In this document: positions 1 through 9,333 of the stretch, piece after piece
Numbering within the stretch: position 1 is the stretch's first letter
Layout of the letters: every line of letters starts with the position of its first letter
Source of the DNA: Azolla caroliniana
Lineage: Eukaryota > Polypodiophyta
NCBI GenBank assembly: GCA_043228905.1
Contig: JBHGNT010000021.1
Span: forward strand, 1,922,001-1,986,000
Reading direction: 5' to 3'
Length of the DNA stretch: 64,000 nt
Notes under the pieces: model-generated
Told to the model about the DNA's origin: nothing
The model's input: only the letters and a program-made list of their open reading frames with translations
Database searches by the model: none
Position numbers and translations under genes: made by a program

Positions 1-905
1 TTCCGAATGGTCACTTTGTTGACCGGCTGCAGGTCCTGAATGAAGCGCAATGATCCGTTTTTCTTTGGTACGGTAAACCATCGGTTTGAATACGGGGCGC
101 TCGATGGCTCGAGAATGCCCATATCAACTTTCTGCTTCAACAGCCCCATCAACTTCGGGATGTGAGCTCTCGGAACCGGAATTGGCTTGAGATTCCACGG
201 TACATGCGGTACTGTGAATATCACCATCGGTTCTACGATCGTCGGGTCTACGCACCCGATTTCCTCCGGTGAGAATGCGAAGGCTTTCCCGTGCCTTCCG
301 AGCATTCTCCGGAACCGGTCTTCCTCCGCCGGCAGTAGGAACCCGCCCCCACCGATCTTCAGCTCGCGGAGCGTCTCGTTGGTGAAGGTGTGTCCTATGC
401 TGGCCCGATCTCGTAAGCTGGGGTCCGATGCAACCCCTTTAATCCTGGATTCACTGCCCTCCGGTAAGGGCGCCGCAACTGGCCTCACCTTCCGGTCCAC
501 CGTCTTGTACTTGGTGCTAACTCGGGCCGTCCGTTCCGACTCGAGCCCTCGACCGAAGTCCGCGATGACTTCGTACATTTCTTCTGAACATACCGGTATC
601 GCCCGGTCCTCGATAAGGTCTTCTTCGACTACCCTCCCCAGCATTCCCAAGGTGTCGTCGAAGGAGACTGCCTCCACGGCTCCGTTGATTTCTTCGTCAG
701 GGCCGAGAACTCCGCACGCCCGAAGTCTCCCCTCCGTCTTTGTTTTCTCTCGGCCGGTGATGCCGACCATCGTACATGCTCCGCTGTTGGAGAAGCAAAA
801 TTTCCTACCTATTGTACACGGTTTTATCGTACAGATGTGGGGTTTTCCCGGAGCATCCGGACTGTCGCGGCCCCACGCCTTGGCAGTCCTCTCTAAAAAT
901 CCTCT
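1..905 (-). CDS. Ty3/gypsy pol, N-terminal part of reverse transcriptase (partial at window edge)
   Basis: Reading the minus strand, one frame is open from about 905 to base 1, although it contains no early methionine. It encodes a linker and then the start of a Ty3-type reverse transcriptase. Visible landmarks are DRKVRPVAAPLPEGSE near 450-500, TLRELKIGGGGFLLP near 330-370, KAFAFSPEEIGCVDPTIVEP near 225-280, and FIQDLQPVNKVTIR at the edge, which is the start of the RT palm. The frame lies -1 relative to the gag-protease frame that stops at 893-895, and the two overlap, so pol could be made by -1 frameshifting. I see no canonical slippery heptamer at the overlap, so a plain indel is equally possible. 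The catalytic YxDD motif, RNase H and integrase would lie beyond the left edge. Ty3 assignment is firm; whether the copy is active is unknown. Confidence 0.85.
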
Positions 906-2185
906 CGGTTTTCGGAACCGAGGGAGTCGCGGTTACGTTCGTGGTTCGGCCGTACCGTCAGAAACTGGACCGAATGGCGCCCGTCTTGGCTTTTGACCCT
1001 CGCGTAGGCCGAACCGTTGTCCAGCACCTTGGTCTCCATCCGCGCCGCCGTGATGTACGGCTCTCCCAGTATGACCGGATGCGAAGATGTCTCCTGCACG
1101 AAGAAGTGCTGGTCAATCTCGACGTCGCCGATCTTGACTCGCACATTCGGACAGGCCCCGTGCAGCTCCTCGGTGGCGCGCGTTGCCGCCCTTATTTTCC
1201 ACCCGTGCTTGGTGTTGATCGGCCATTTGCCCTTCTTATAGAAGTCCATGGACATCAAGTTGATCTCCGATCCGTGGTCCACCAAAGCTATCACCGGTTC
1301 CTGGACATCGCCGATCTTCACCGGGGTTTCCGTGGTCGCTCGGGCCCAGTGTGGTCTCGAATAGTGGCTTTCCGCCCACTCGTCTCCCAGCGCCATGTCG
1401 TCTAGGTGCGTCGTCCGCACTTCCACTGGTCTTTCCGGTTCTGTCTCCGTTGACAGCCTCTTCCGTTTCACCAAGTCCACGATGGAGTCGTGGAACTCCT
1501 TCTTGGCGATTCCCAGCACCTCTCGTAACGACAGCTCCACCTTGCTGTCGAGGATCCGTTCCTCCAGGACCTTTCGTAAGTCCGTGGTCCTTTCTATCTC
1601 CGTCCCCAGACGGTACCCGCCCTTCTGGGGTTTATCTTTCGTACCGGCCCCGCCGGCTTCGTCCCGTCGTGGCCCGGACCGGGTCTCGTATCGTTGTGAG
1701 GGCCCGGTCGTCCCGGGTTTCCCCACCCGCTTCTCTTCTACCAGGGCCTCGTGGTTTTGGCAAGCGGCTTCCACGAAGCCCGTCTTTTCCTCGACAGGGT
1801 CGCTCCACCCGGTCATCTCCCGTACCCGTTTCTCCGCACGGTCCGATTCCTCCCTTTTAAGCCTTGCATCGGCAAGGCCTTCCAGCATCGTCGGCCAGAA
1901 TCCGGTTTTGCTTTCCCTTCGGGCCTCGTCGCCCCCGACTCGAATGCCGGCCGACGCCGAGTAGTGGACGGTTTCCGCGTGTCGGGCCGCCGCCTCTTCC
2001 ATCAACCTTTTCATACCACCTCGCCCGTCGTTTCGGCTCAGGGCCCTTCGGGTGTCGCTGGCATGCACCCGCCCTTCCCACAGGTACACCGCCCTGTCCC
2101 TTAGCGCCTCCGCGAAGTCGCCGCAGTCCTTCCGAATGTGGCCGACTTCATCGCACCACATGCACCTGTTTCCTGCCGCCGGCCG
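893..2185 (-). CDS. Ty3/gypsy gag C-terminus (zinc knuckle) and aspartic protease
   Basis: This stretch continues the gag frame after an in-frame TGA. It opens with a CX2CX4HX4C zinc knuckle (CMWCDEVGHIRKDC, about 2161), the nucleocapsid RNA-binding motif. A long charged linker follows. Next comes a retropepsin-like protease with the active-site segment ALVDHGSEINLMS near 1245-1280 and the later VILGEPYITAARM segment near 1035-1075. The active-site triplet is DHG rather than the usual DTG or DSG. The frame ends at TAG 893-895, after which RT continues in the -1 frame. Base composition is GC-rich, unlike the rest of the window. The long plus-strand frames over the same bases are antisense shadows. 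Confidence 0.85.
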   Translation of the reverse strand, partial: RPAAGNRCMWCDEVGHIRKDCGDFAEALRDRAVYLWEGRVHASDTRRALSRNDGRGGMKRLMEEAAARHAETVHYSASAGIRVGGDEARRESKTGFWPTMLEGLADARLKREESDRAEKRVREMTGWSDPVEEKTGFVEAACQNHEALVEEKRVGKPGTTGPSQRYETRSGPRRDEAGGAGTKDKPQKGGYRLGTEIERTTDLRKVLEERILDSKVELSLREVLGIAKKEFHDSIVDLVKRKRLSTETEPERPVEVRTTHLDDMALGDEWAESHYSRPHWARATTETPVKIGDVQEPVIALVDHGSEINLMSMDFYKKGKWPINTKHGWKIRAATRATEELHGACPNVRVKIGDVEIDQHFFVQETSSHPVILGEPYITAARMETKVLDNGSAYARVKSQDGRHSVQFLTVRPNHERNRDSLGSENREDF

Positions 2186-3019
2186 TCAGTCACGAGCCGG
2201 TTCGCCACCTTCCCTTCGGGCTTGCGCGATTTGGAGGTCCTTTACCGCCATCGTCAATTCCTCCAGCGCCGCTCCTCCGGTTGAGCCTCTGACTACGCCG
2301 GTCGAAGCCGAACCGGTTTCCAACCACTCTCGGGTCTCTTCCTTCCGCACCTGTGGCGCTGGTTCGAACTTCCTTGCTGCGACCGAGCCCGACCCGGTTA
2401 CCCCGTTATCCGCCCATTCTCGCCGTTTGTCGAAACGGCCACAGACCTTCTTGACAGCCGCCCAGTCGGTAGTGAGCCCGTCTTCGGTTTCCAGCAAGAG
2501 GCCCACTTGCTCCCGATCCCGCTCGTCGACGGACTTGACAAACAGCAAGACCCGGCTCGTGTCCAGGATGGTTCGGTCGAGCGCCGAAAGGCGCGCAAAG
2601 TTTTCCTCGAACTCCCGGAGGAGTGCCGACGCGTTTCTTCCCTTCCCCGGGGACTCCACCCATTCCATGAACCTTCGCTTCGAAAGCCGGAGCGCGTCGT
2701 CCAGCCCGTATTTCTCTAGGAGCCGGCCTTCGAACTCCTCCCAGGTACGGCTCTCCGCCCGCACCTCGAGCACCTCCGCATGGATGCTCGGCATTGCCAC
2801 TCGGGGAAATCCGGCAAGACGCCTTTCTTCCGGAATGTCCCGCATCAACATTTCTGCACCGTAGGACGCCAGATACCTCGTGGCATCCCTCCCATCGAAC
2901 CGGCCGATCGTGCCGACGACCGCCTCAATAGCTCTGTCGAGGGCACCGGTGCCCTCGCGCGCGTTTACAATCCGATCCACGGCCGAAGCCATGGCTTCTG
3001 CAAGATCCGACCCCCTCAT
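2186..3019 (-). CDS. Ty3/gypsy gag capsid region
   Basis: This encodes the capsid part of a Ty3-type Gag, the structural protein that packages element RNA. I take the ATG at 3019. The frame is open up to a TAA at 3074-3076, but 3019 is the first ATG; the codon at 3046 is GTG. The protein is helical and charged, with a typical retrotransposon-gag stretch (TWEEFEGRLLEKYG, then RRFMEWV and LLREFEENFARL). It stops at TGA 2186-2188, only eight codons before the zinc knuckle. The downstream sequence stays in the same frame, so this is either one nonsense change (a CGA-to-TGA transition would fit) or a readthrough stop separating capsid from nucleocapsid-protease. A leader of roughly 190 bp lies between gag and the proposed LTR. 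Confidence 0.8.
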   Translation of the reverse strand: MRGSDLAEAMASAVDRIVNAREGTGALDRAIEAVVGTIGRFDGRDATRYLASYGAEMLMRDIPEERRLAGFPRVAMPSIHAEVLEVRAESRTWEEFEGRLLEKYGLDDALRLSKRRFMEWVESPGKGRNASALLREFEENFARLSALDRTILDTSRVLLFVKSVDERDREQVGLLLETEDGLTTDWAAVKKVCGRFDKRREWADNGVTGSGSVAARKFEPAPQVRKEETREWLETGSASTGVVRGSTGGAALEELTMAVKDLQIAQARREGGEPARD

Positions 3020-3234
3020 CTTCTGCTCTTCTGCCGCCTCTTTCACGTCGGGTTCACCAAAGATGTCGAGAGATTACGCAAGTGCGTGTGGAATCGAGAC
3101 GGGACCGCGGGGGTCTCGAACCAAAGAGCAAGCGAGGGAGGAGAAAGAGAGAGAACCGGCTACGCAGGACCGGGGATACACAGGGACACGGCCCTTCAGC
3201 ACGGAGAACGCGAACAGACACCGACACAGACAGA

Positions 3235-3895
3235 TGTGAATGACTTAATATGTATATTAAGAAAATAGCTAACACTACTACAACCCTCGATGGGGCACAG
3301 GTTGGTTACAACCGAACAGGCCGGCGAACAGATGCCGATGCCTGCTCGCTTCGACGCACAAAACAGGGCAAAGGGGGGGGGGGGTAGCAGGTTGGAGGTG
3401 CTGCCGGAAGCACTCGGGCGTTCCTCGAAACAGCGCGAGCCTCCTCGGAACCCTGCACAGAAAGCTATGGAGCTCAAGAAGGAAGGAAACAGACAGAGAG
3501 AGAGAAGCGTCCAGAAACGGTCCGACAGCACTTCGTCCTCTCCGCGCGATCCCCTCTTTTTACAGCTCTTTCCTGTTCCTTATATATCTCGACGAGCAGG
3601 CCGTCATGTCAGCTTTATCCCCTGTCCCTTTCGAACAGGGATCCGCTCCGTTCTTCACGCATACGCGTAGTTACGCCGCCAACTCGTGCCGTCCCTTAGC
3701 TCGCGCGCGCGACCGAAAAGACTGTTCGCGCGGTCTTTGTCTCCACTCGTGTTAGGGCCTGTTCCCGCCGAATATCCTCCTAACTCGCTTCTATGTTCGA
3801 CTTGGAGCGTGCGCGCGTGAGGAACCGGTTCCCACGCCTCGGTCTGCCGATTCCGCTTATGGACGGTTTTCTTCACGACAACGCTTTATTCCACA
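3235..3895 (-). repeat. Probable 5' LTR of the Ty3/gypsy element
   Basis: In minus orientation the segment begins TGTGGAATAAAG (3895 downward) and ends ATTCACA (3235), so the ends match as TGTG...CACA. A TATATAAGG box lies at 3586-3578, well placed for a retrotransposon promoter upstream of gag. A run of 12 G occurs at 3373-3384. GC content falls sharply just past 3895. I could not find a primer-binding site starting TGG next to 3235, and the partner LTR is outside the window, so the exact ends are inferred. Confidence 0.55.
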
Positions 3896-3959
3896 CTTTT
3901 TGAGGGATCTTAAAGTACCTATTAAACACTCTACCTTGTACTTAATTATATTTCAAGAT

Positions 3960-4691
3960 TTACATTCTTTGTACATTAGGTTGAGTTCCTGTGCATACAT
4001 GCACACCCTTGTTCTCACTCAGCCAGCGACTTTTCCCCTTTGTGGCCAGAATCCTCCATGACAATGCATTTTTCACGTCCATTTGGTGGAGGTGCCATCC
4101 TTTTGCCACCGCGAGTGCTAGGACCGTCCGAATCGTGGTCATCTTTCCCATCGGGGCAAAGGTTCTTCATAGTCGATGACGTGGGTTTGAGCATACCCCT
4201 TAGCGACAAGCCGAGCTTTGTATCAGTTTATGGAGCCGTCGTCATTGTGCTTGATCTTGTATATCCCTTCTTGTGTGGTGGAGGTGTTACAAGATCCCAA
4301 GTCTCGTTGTCGACCAATGCTTGCATTTTTGTGTCCATGGCGTCAATCCATCGAGGGTCACGAGCCACTTCTAAAAAGCTTTCAGGCTCTTGTTCGGTTG
4401 CCACCTTCATCATGAAGGCATAGTGGTGTGCCATATACTCATTGTAGCCAAATTGAGTAACCAGATTCTTCTCTCGGGACGAGCGTTAGAGTTTTTCATT
4501 CGTAGATGCCAGCGCCTTCTTTACGTCGGCGGTTCACATAATGGGCATTCCGAACTCATTGTCTAACGAGCGAGTCAACTCATCTAAATCACTTTTATCA
4601 AGGCAGTTGACTTCATATTCAGGAATCTTACTTTTACCCTTGTCTGATCCGACCCCTGGTCGAGATATGCTTTCGGTGCTCGGAGGCTCCT
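3960..4691 (-). pseudogene. Copia element A: integrase-RT linker and truncated reverse transcriptase
   Basis: This is the left-hand part of copia element A, separated from its integrase by inserted element B. Minus-strand fragments read, in order, EPPSTESISRPGVGSDKGK (linker), YAFMMKVATEQEPESFLEVA, WIDAMDTKMQALVDNETWDL (start of the RT domain), then [20 protein letters not shown] and QMDVKNA. After that the frame breaks and only a scrap resembling the next RT block remains. Copia RT normally continues for some 200 more residues to YVDD and RNase H; none of that is here, so A was cut near 3950, next to the Ty3 LTR. Several stops and shifts show it is dead. Confidence 0.8.
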
Positions 4692-4788
4692 TGTTGAAAA
4701 CTGAGACCTTCAGTGTGGAGCATGAAGAGCACCTTGACATGAAGATCACAAGTGTACAAGATGGAGGCAATATACAAAACAGAAACTA

Positions 4789-4839
<51 letters not shown>

Positions 4840-5017
4840 GCACACAAGATGTAACGGTATTATTTAAGATGAATAACCACAACAAACTAGGTTACAAAGC
4901 CCCTTATATACTAACTGGGCTAGGGCAACTACCCTTTGACCTATTTACAAAATTGTCCTAAATCTAGTTTGTCCAAGAGAGAATGTGAATATGGCCATTA
5001 TAGACCAATATTTGACA
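4692..5017 (-). repeat. 3' LTR of copia element B
   Basis: A 326-bp TG...CA segment. It is a direct repeat of 7974-8281, about 93% identical by eye apart from the length of a GA run (4796-4834). In minus orientation it starts TGTCAAATATTGG and is preceded by a polypurine tract (CGGGGGAG, 5024-5018), which marks it as the 3' LTR. The left flank CTCCT (4687-4691) nearly matches CTCTT at 8282-8286, a likely target duplication with one change. Confidence 0.85.
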
Positions 5018-5229
5018 CTCCCCCGTAATGGGTGTATACAATGAAAATATGTAATATAGAAAGCAAATGGACAATACAGATTTGTACAAGGTCGTTGAAC
5101 AAATCAGATTTGTGTTCGACTTCGGTAAACTTTGAAAAACAAAAGACCGAATTGGTCGGGGTCGAAGAAACTGAGATTGAACCTCGAACTGTCGATGAGG
5201 ATTGTTTGAAACCATCCTGAGTGTCTGAT

Positions 5230-5610
5230 TCAATCGGACTGATTCTTCATTACGCCCATCTGGTGCTGAAGGGATCTGAATCGATCTGCCGAAAGACACT
5301 TGGTCATCCCATCTGCGACATTATCGACTGTAGGTATCTTCTCGAGGCCGATTTTTATTGAAATGACGCAATCCCGAACAAAGTGATATCTCACGTCGAT
5401 GTGCTTCGAGGTGTTGTGTTGAACTGGTTTTGTCGACAGAGTGACAACACCTTGACTGTCGTTGTAGATAATTGGAGTCGAGCCGGATTCGGCTTGTTGA
5501 AATGTGCAAGCCAACCGACTAAGCCATAAGGCCTCTTTCACCGCGTAGGACACAACTACATATTCAGCCTCGGTCGTTGATGTGGCAGTGCACTCCTAAA
5601 GTTTCAATTT
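5230..5610 (-). pseudogene. Copia element B RNase H (C-terminal end of pol)
   Basis: This encodes the RNase H end of a copia polyprotein, the enzyme that removes RNA from the RNA-DNA hybrid. Landmarks are STTEAEY and VSYAVKEALWLSRLACTF near 5490-5580, IIYNDSQGVVTLS near 5450, the HNTSKHIDVRYHFVRDCV block near 5370-5430, and VDNVADGMTKCLSADRF near 5280-5330, all in the usual order just before the polypurine tract. A TAG at 5596-5598 interrupts the frame before the ECTATSTTEAEY block, so this copy cannot make full pol. Confidence 0.9.
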
Positions 5611-5718
5611 CCATAAAATCGCTCCATTGTCGAATTGGAAATAGTATCTGGTTGTCGATTTTCGACTGTCCACATAGCCGGCAAACTCTGAATCAGTGTA
5701 TCTGACTGCGCCTAAGTG

Positions 5719-6433
5719 TCATTCAGGCCGAATAGGATGCCATAACCTTTTGTGCTCACTAGATATATGAACACATGCTTTATTGCGTTCCAATGCGATC
5801 GGTCGGGATTGTGCATGAACAATGTAAGGCCGTGTCACAACCATCGCGTACATCAAGGAGCCGACTCCCAGTGCATATAATACCAACATCATATCTTCCC
5901 CCTCTGGACCAAATATCGGGTAGTCTCGCTGAGATAGCAGAAGGTGAATGGGGAACGTGATCGAAGCAAATTTAGCCGATTGCATGTTGTAGCATTCTAA
6001 GATAGGTCTAATATAGTCGGTTTGAGACAGAAACAACCGTCATCGATTCTGATTCCGACTTATCTTCATCCTGAGAATGTGCTTTGCCGGACCAAGATCC
6101 TGCATGGCAAACTTCAACCGCAGTTGCTGAACAAGTTTGGTGAGATCTCTGGCATGTCGATCGGAGAGTAACATGTCGTCCACGTAGATGATGAGGAAGA
6201 TGGGAGATCCATCTTGAGTTGTTTTGGTGAAGAGGCAGTGGTCCTCATCGCTCTTTGAGAAGCCAGCCGATTGGATGAAGTCGTTGAACTTCTTATACCA
6301 TTGTCTTGGTGCCTGTTTCAGGCCATATAGACTCTTCCTAAGTCGGCAGACTAGATGTTCCTGGCCGGATGCCACAAAGCCTTTCGGTTGCTCCATATAA
6401 ATTTCCTCCTCTAAGTCACCATGGAGGAATGCC
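5719..6433 (-). pseudogene. Copia element B reverse transcriptase, catalytic half
   Basis: This carries the RT palm of copia element B. From high to low coordinates one reads AFLHGDLEEEIYMEQPKGF, VCRLRKSLYGLKQAPRQWYK, the catalytic IYVDDMLLSD segment (about 6150-6190), DLGPAKHILRMKISR, an in-frame TGA at 6040-6042, and then LSQTDYIRPILECYNMQSAK and GVGSLMYAMVVTRPYI. All are standard copia RT and connection blocks in the right order. Upstream the frame runs into a 567-bp solo LTR, so the first 50 or so residues of the apparent reading frame are LTR sequence and not protein. Nonsense changes and the insertion make it non-functional. Confidence 0.9.
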
Positions 6434-6438
6434 ATTTT

Positions 6439-7005
6439 TGTTAAGAATCGCGACCAGTTGACACTTTCGTATTTAGGTGCAAAGACCGAGATGAATATGT
6501 ACAGACAAAAAAACAGCAAAAATAAAACGAGAAACAAAGACACAAGATATTTACGTGGAAAACCCGAAAAGGGAAAAAACCACATGGAGTTCACAAACTC
6601 CAGAACAAAATCACTATGATGAGGGGGAGTACAATAAGATACTCGGAGGCAACGACCTCGAGATCTTCTTCGTCTGACAGACGACTACAGAGTTACACTC
6701 TAACTCTAACTCTCACTCTTTACCTCACTTACACAGTTGCAGAGGCAACTACCTTCTCTGACTATACAACGATGATCAACCACTTTCTCTCTCTCTCTCT
6801 CTCATAAAGTTTGCCCTAGTTGTTTATATACTAAAACAACTTTCAAGTTATTTACAAATACAACCCACAAGCGGCACATGTAGACTATTTACAATTATAG
6901 CCCCTTGAATCGGTCACAAAATGGATTTTCGATTTCGGTTTCGGCCTCGGCCAAGTTTACTCATGAACGGCACATCCCATCCAGAGGGACCTGGTTTTCC
7001 CAACA
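6439..7005 (-). mobile_element. 567-bp solo LTR inserted in copia B RT
   Basis: The segment begins TGTTAAGAATCGCG and ends TTTTCCCAACA on the plus strand. It is flanked on both sides by ATTTT (6434-6438 and 7006-7010), a perfect 5-bp target duplication. No coding sequence lies inside. A TATATAAAC box occurs on the minus strand near 6820-6830, and a CT repeat at 6785-6804. The RT blocks on either side are contiguous once the insert and one ATTTT are ignored. This is the expected result of LTR-LTR recombination leaving a solo LTR. The last 85 bp or so resemble the 92-bp insertion at 34540-34631. Confidence 0.88.
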
Positions 7006-7015
7006 ATTTTCACAT

Positions 7016-7378
7016 CTAGCTGAAATCCTTAGTTAACACTATGTCAAGCATAAATCGAAGAGTCGTCATTTTCACCACTGGTGAGAAGATCTCGTCGAAA
7101 TTGACATTATATTCTTGTCGAAAACCCTTTGCTACTAGTCTAGCCTTGAATTTTGGGGTGGCCGAATTGGATGTTGCTTTTAATTTGTAGACCCGCTTGC
7201 ATGGAAGAGCACGCCCATTCTTCGGTAATTCGACCAAGTCCCAAGTCTTGTTTGCCCAAATGAAGTTCATTTCCGACTCCATCGCAAGATGCCATATGGC
7301 CGAATTGGCAGATGCGGATATTGAGGCCATCGGTGTCGGCTTATTAGACTCTATTCTACAAATGGTGGTGGGATGCAA
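7016..7378 (-). pseudogene. Copia element B reverse transcriptase, N-terminal part
   Basis: This is the first part of the RT domain of copia element B. Visible blocks are AMESEMNFIWANKTWDLVEL (near 7230-7290), CKRVYKLKATSN, ARLVAKGFRQEYNVNFDEIF (near 7080-7140) and SPVVKMTTLRFMLDIVLTKD. It then meets a stop and a frame change just before the solo LTR at 7005, beyond which RT resumes. There is no gag, protease or integrase between here and the primer-binding site, so element B is an internally deleted, non-autonomous copy. Confidence 0.88.
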
Positions 7379-7959
7379 CCGACCGGCTCACCGGATATTG
7401 CTCTAGTCGGATTCGAACACGAGTCAAATCGATTTCGACTTATTGGCGAATTCTGTCCGAAGTGGTTACAGTCAATTGACTTAGCCAAATTGGACAAGAA
7501 TGTGCCGATTAGCCGATCGGATTTCGAATGTCCAATTCAAGAAAATACCAATCATAAATTATATGCCAATTATTGAGGCCAATCCTGCTTCGACGATGAG
7601 AGGGAAAGAGCCGACTGGTCCTCCCAAATGTTTCCTTGTTGAATGAAGCGCGGATAGGGGTTGTTCCTAGGACACGATCTTCTTTGAGTGATTACGACAA
7701 GCAAGTAGATTGTGTCTAACTTGGTAAAGCACGATCTTAAAGGCCGATTTGATGGAGATTCCAATCCTAATGACTCAAATCAGAAAGGCAAGGTACGACC
7801 AACTAGCTTACCTTAAGAGTGATCTAGCGAAGCAGAGTGTGAATCTTCAGTTTTTTTTCTCTTCTCTAGATGAGACTTTGAACTCAGGTTCTTCAAGGGA
7901 AACGAGGCAAGAATTTTGTTGAAGACTGATGACGGCTAGCAGCGAGTTGAAGAACCTCT
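7379..7959 (-). other. Copia B leader / residual linker without recognisable gag, protease or integrase
   Basis: This 580-bp stretch lies between the primer-binding site and the first RT block of element B. I see no zinc knuckle, DSG protease or integrase motif in it on the minus strand, only short frames broken by stops. It probably holds the untranslated leader joined by deletion to the pol linker. Confidence 0.5.
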
Positions 7960-7971
7960 GCTCTAATACCA
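7960..7971 (-). other. Primer-binding site of copia element B
   Basis: On the minus strand this reads TGGTATTAGAGC, one base from the initiator-tRNA-Met complement TGGTATCAGAGC used by most copia elements. It lies two bases inside the 5' LTR that starts at 7974. Confidence 0.8.
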
Positions 7972-7973
7972 GA

Positions 7974-8281
7974 TGTTGAGAACTGAGACCATCAATGCGG
8001 AGCATCAAGAGTACCTTGACATGAAGATCACTAAGTGTACAAGATGGAGGCAATATACAGAATAAAAACTGAGATGGAGAGAGAGAGAGAGAGAGAGAGA
8101 AAGAGGCACACAAGATGTAACGGTATTATTTAAGATGAACCACAACAAACTAGGTTACAAAAGCCCCTTATATACTAACTAGGCTAGGGCAACTACCCTT
8201 TGACCTATTTATAGAATTGTCCTAAATCTAGTTTGTCCAAGGGAGAATGTGAATATGGCCATTATAGACCAGTATTCAAAA
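7974..8281 (-). repeat. 5' LTR of copia element B
   Basis: A 308-bp direct repeat of 4692-5017, differing by scattered substitutions and a shorter GA run (8073-8100). Its inner end (TGTTGAGAACTG on plus) abuts the primer-binding site. Its outer end has decayed from TATTTGACA to TATTCAAAA. It is followed by CTCTT, the probable target duplication. Confidence 0.85.
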
Positions 8282-8320
8282 CTCTTGTGGTCCGCTCATC
8301 AAGGTTGAGCTTGGACTTTC

Positions 8321-9333
8321 TCATGGTACAAGTTGTGGCCGAATGTCGTCATCCGAGTTGACATCCAACTCTTCCTCAATCGGTTCGGATGGAGCTGAAT
8401 CGGGCTCATACCATGATGCCGATTCATCAAAGATAACATCCCGACTTACCCGAATCACACAGGTATAAGGGTTGAAGCACGTGTATCCCTTTTGTTCGGA
8501 TGAATATCCCATGAGAATGCGTTTTCCGACTTCAAGTCGAGCTTCTGTCATTTTTCGTTCAGGGTGTGGACATAAGCAATACTTTCAAACACTCGTAGAT
8601 GCAACAAAGTCGGCTTCTTTCTAGCATATACCTCGTGTGGAGTTAGTTCATGTGCTCCAATAGTTGTGCATCGATCCATAATGTGAATTATGGATGATGC
8701 TTCAGCCCAATAGTATTTTGGCATGTGCTTCTCATGCAACATGGTGCATGCAACCTCGAGTATGTGTCGATTCTTTCTTTCAGCTACACCATTTTGTTGG
8801 GGTGTGTCAGCATGAAAATTCTCTCTGTATGCCTCACCTTGGAGATAGGAGATGAATTCATTGGAGAAGTACTCCTTCCCTCCATCTGATCATAGGTAAC
8901 GAATATGTCAACCCGTTTCCTTTTTTACTTCATTCTTGAGCCTTTGGAAGTGGGAGAGCACTTCACTCTTTTTCTTCATCAGGAAGATCCAAGTGTATTG
9001 AGAGTAATCGTCGATGAAGGTGACGTAATATCGGCATCGGATTCTGCCAATCGTCGGCGTTTGAGCAGGCCCCCATACATCCAAGTGGACTACGTCAAGG
9101 AGGCCCTTGCTTATGTAGCTCTCCTTTGGGAATGGGAGTCGATGTTGTTTGCCTAATTGACATGCTCCACACACTTGGTCGACTCGTTTCGACTCAAAAA
9201 TCGGAAGTCCGATGACAACTCCCTTGGATTGGATCGCTCGATGCCATTGGAGGTTGATGTGGCCAATTCTCTTATGCCACAACTCGATATTCATCTCAAC
9301 CTTGTGACCTTTGGCATACATGGCTAATTTCAC
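8321..9333 (-). pseudogene. Copia element A integrase
   Basis: This encodes the integrase of copia element A, which inserts element cDNA into the genome. The HHCC zinc-binding region is present (LWHKRIGHINLQWHRAI ... CGACQLGKQHRLPF). It is followed by the first catalytic Asp block (VVHLDVWGPAQTPT), the second (VTFIDDYSQYTWIFLM) and, after stops near 8880-8900, the block with the catalytic Glu around QQNGVAERKNRH. The C-terminal part reads EVYARKKPTLLHLRVFESIA and RILMGYSSEQKGY, then DVIFDESASWYEPD. At least three stops or frame changes (near 8890, 8551 and 8321) inactivate it. The frame runs on into element B at 8286, which splits A between integrase and RT. Confidence 0.88.

Noticed and set aside
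187-2864. Long plus-strand open frames (269, 209, 189 and 270 codons) over the Ty3 region
   Set aside because: They lie antisense to gag, protease and RT, which carry clear family motifs on the minus strand. High GC and few stops explain the open antisense frames.
3046-3046. Gag start at 3046
   Set aside because: The codon is GTG. The first in-frame ATG after the upstream stop is at 3019.
6434-6594. N-terminal extension of the copia B RT frame, hydrophobic and membrane-like
   Set aside because: It is translation of the inserted solo LTR, not part of the protein.
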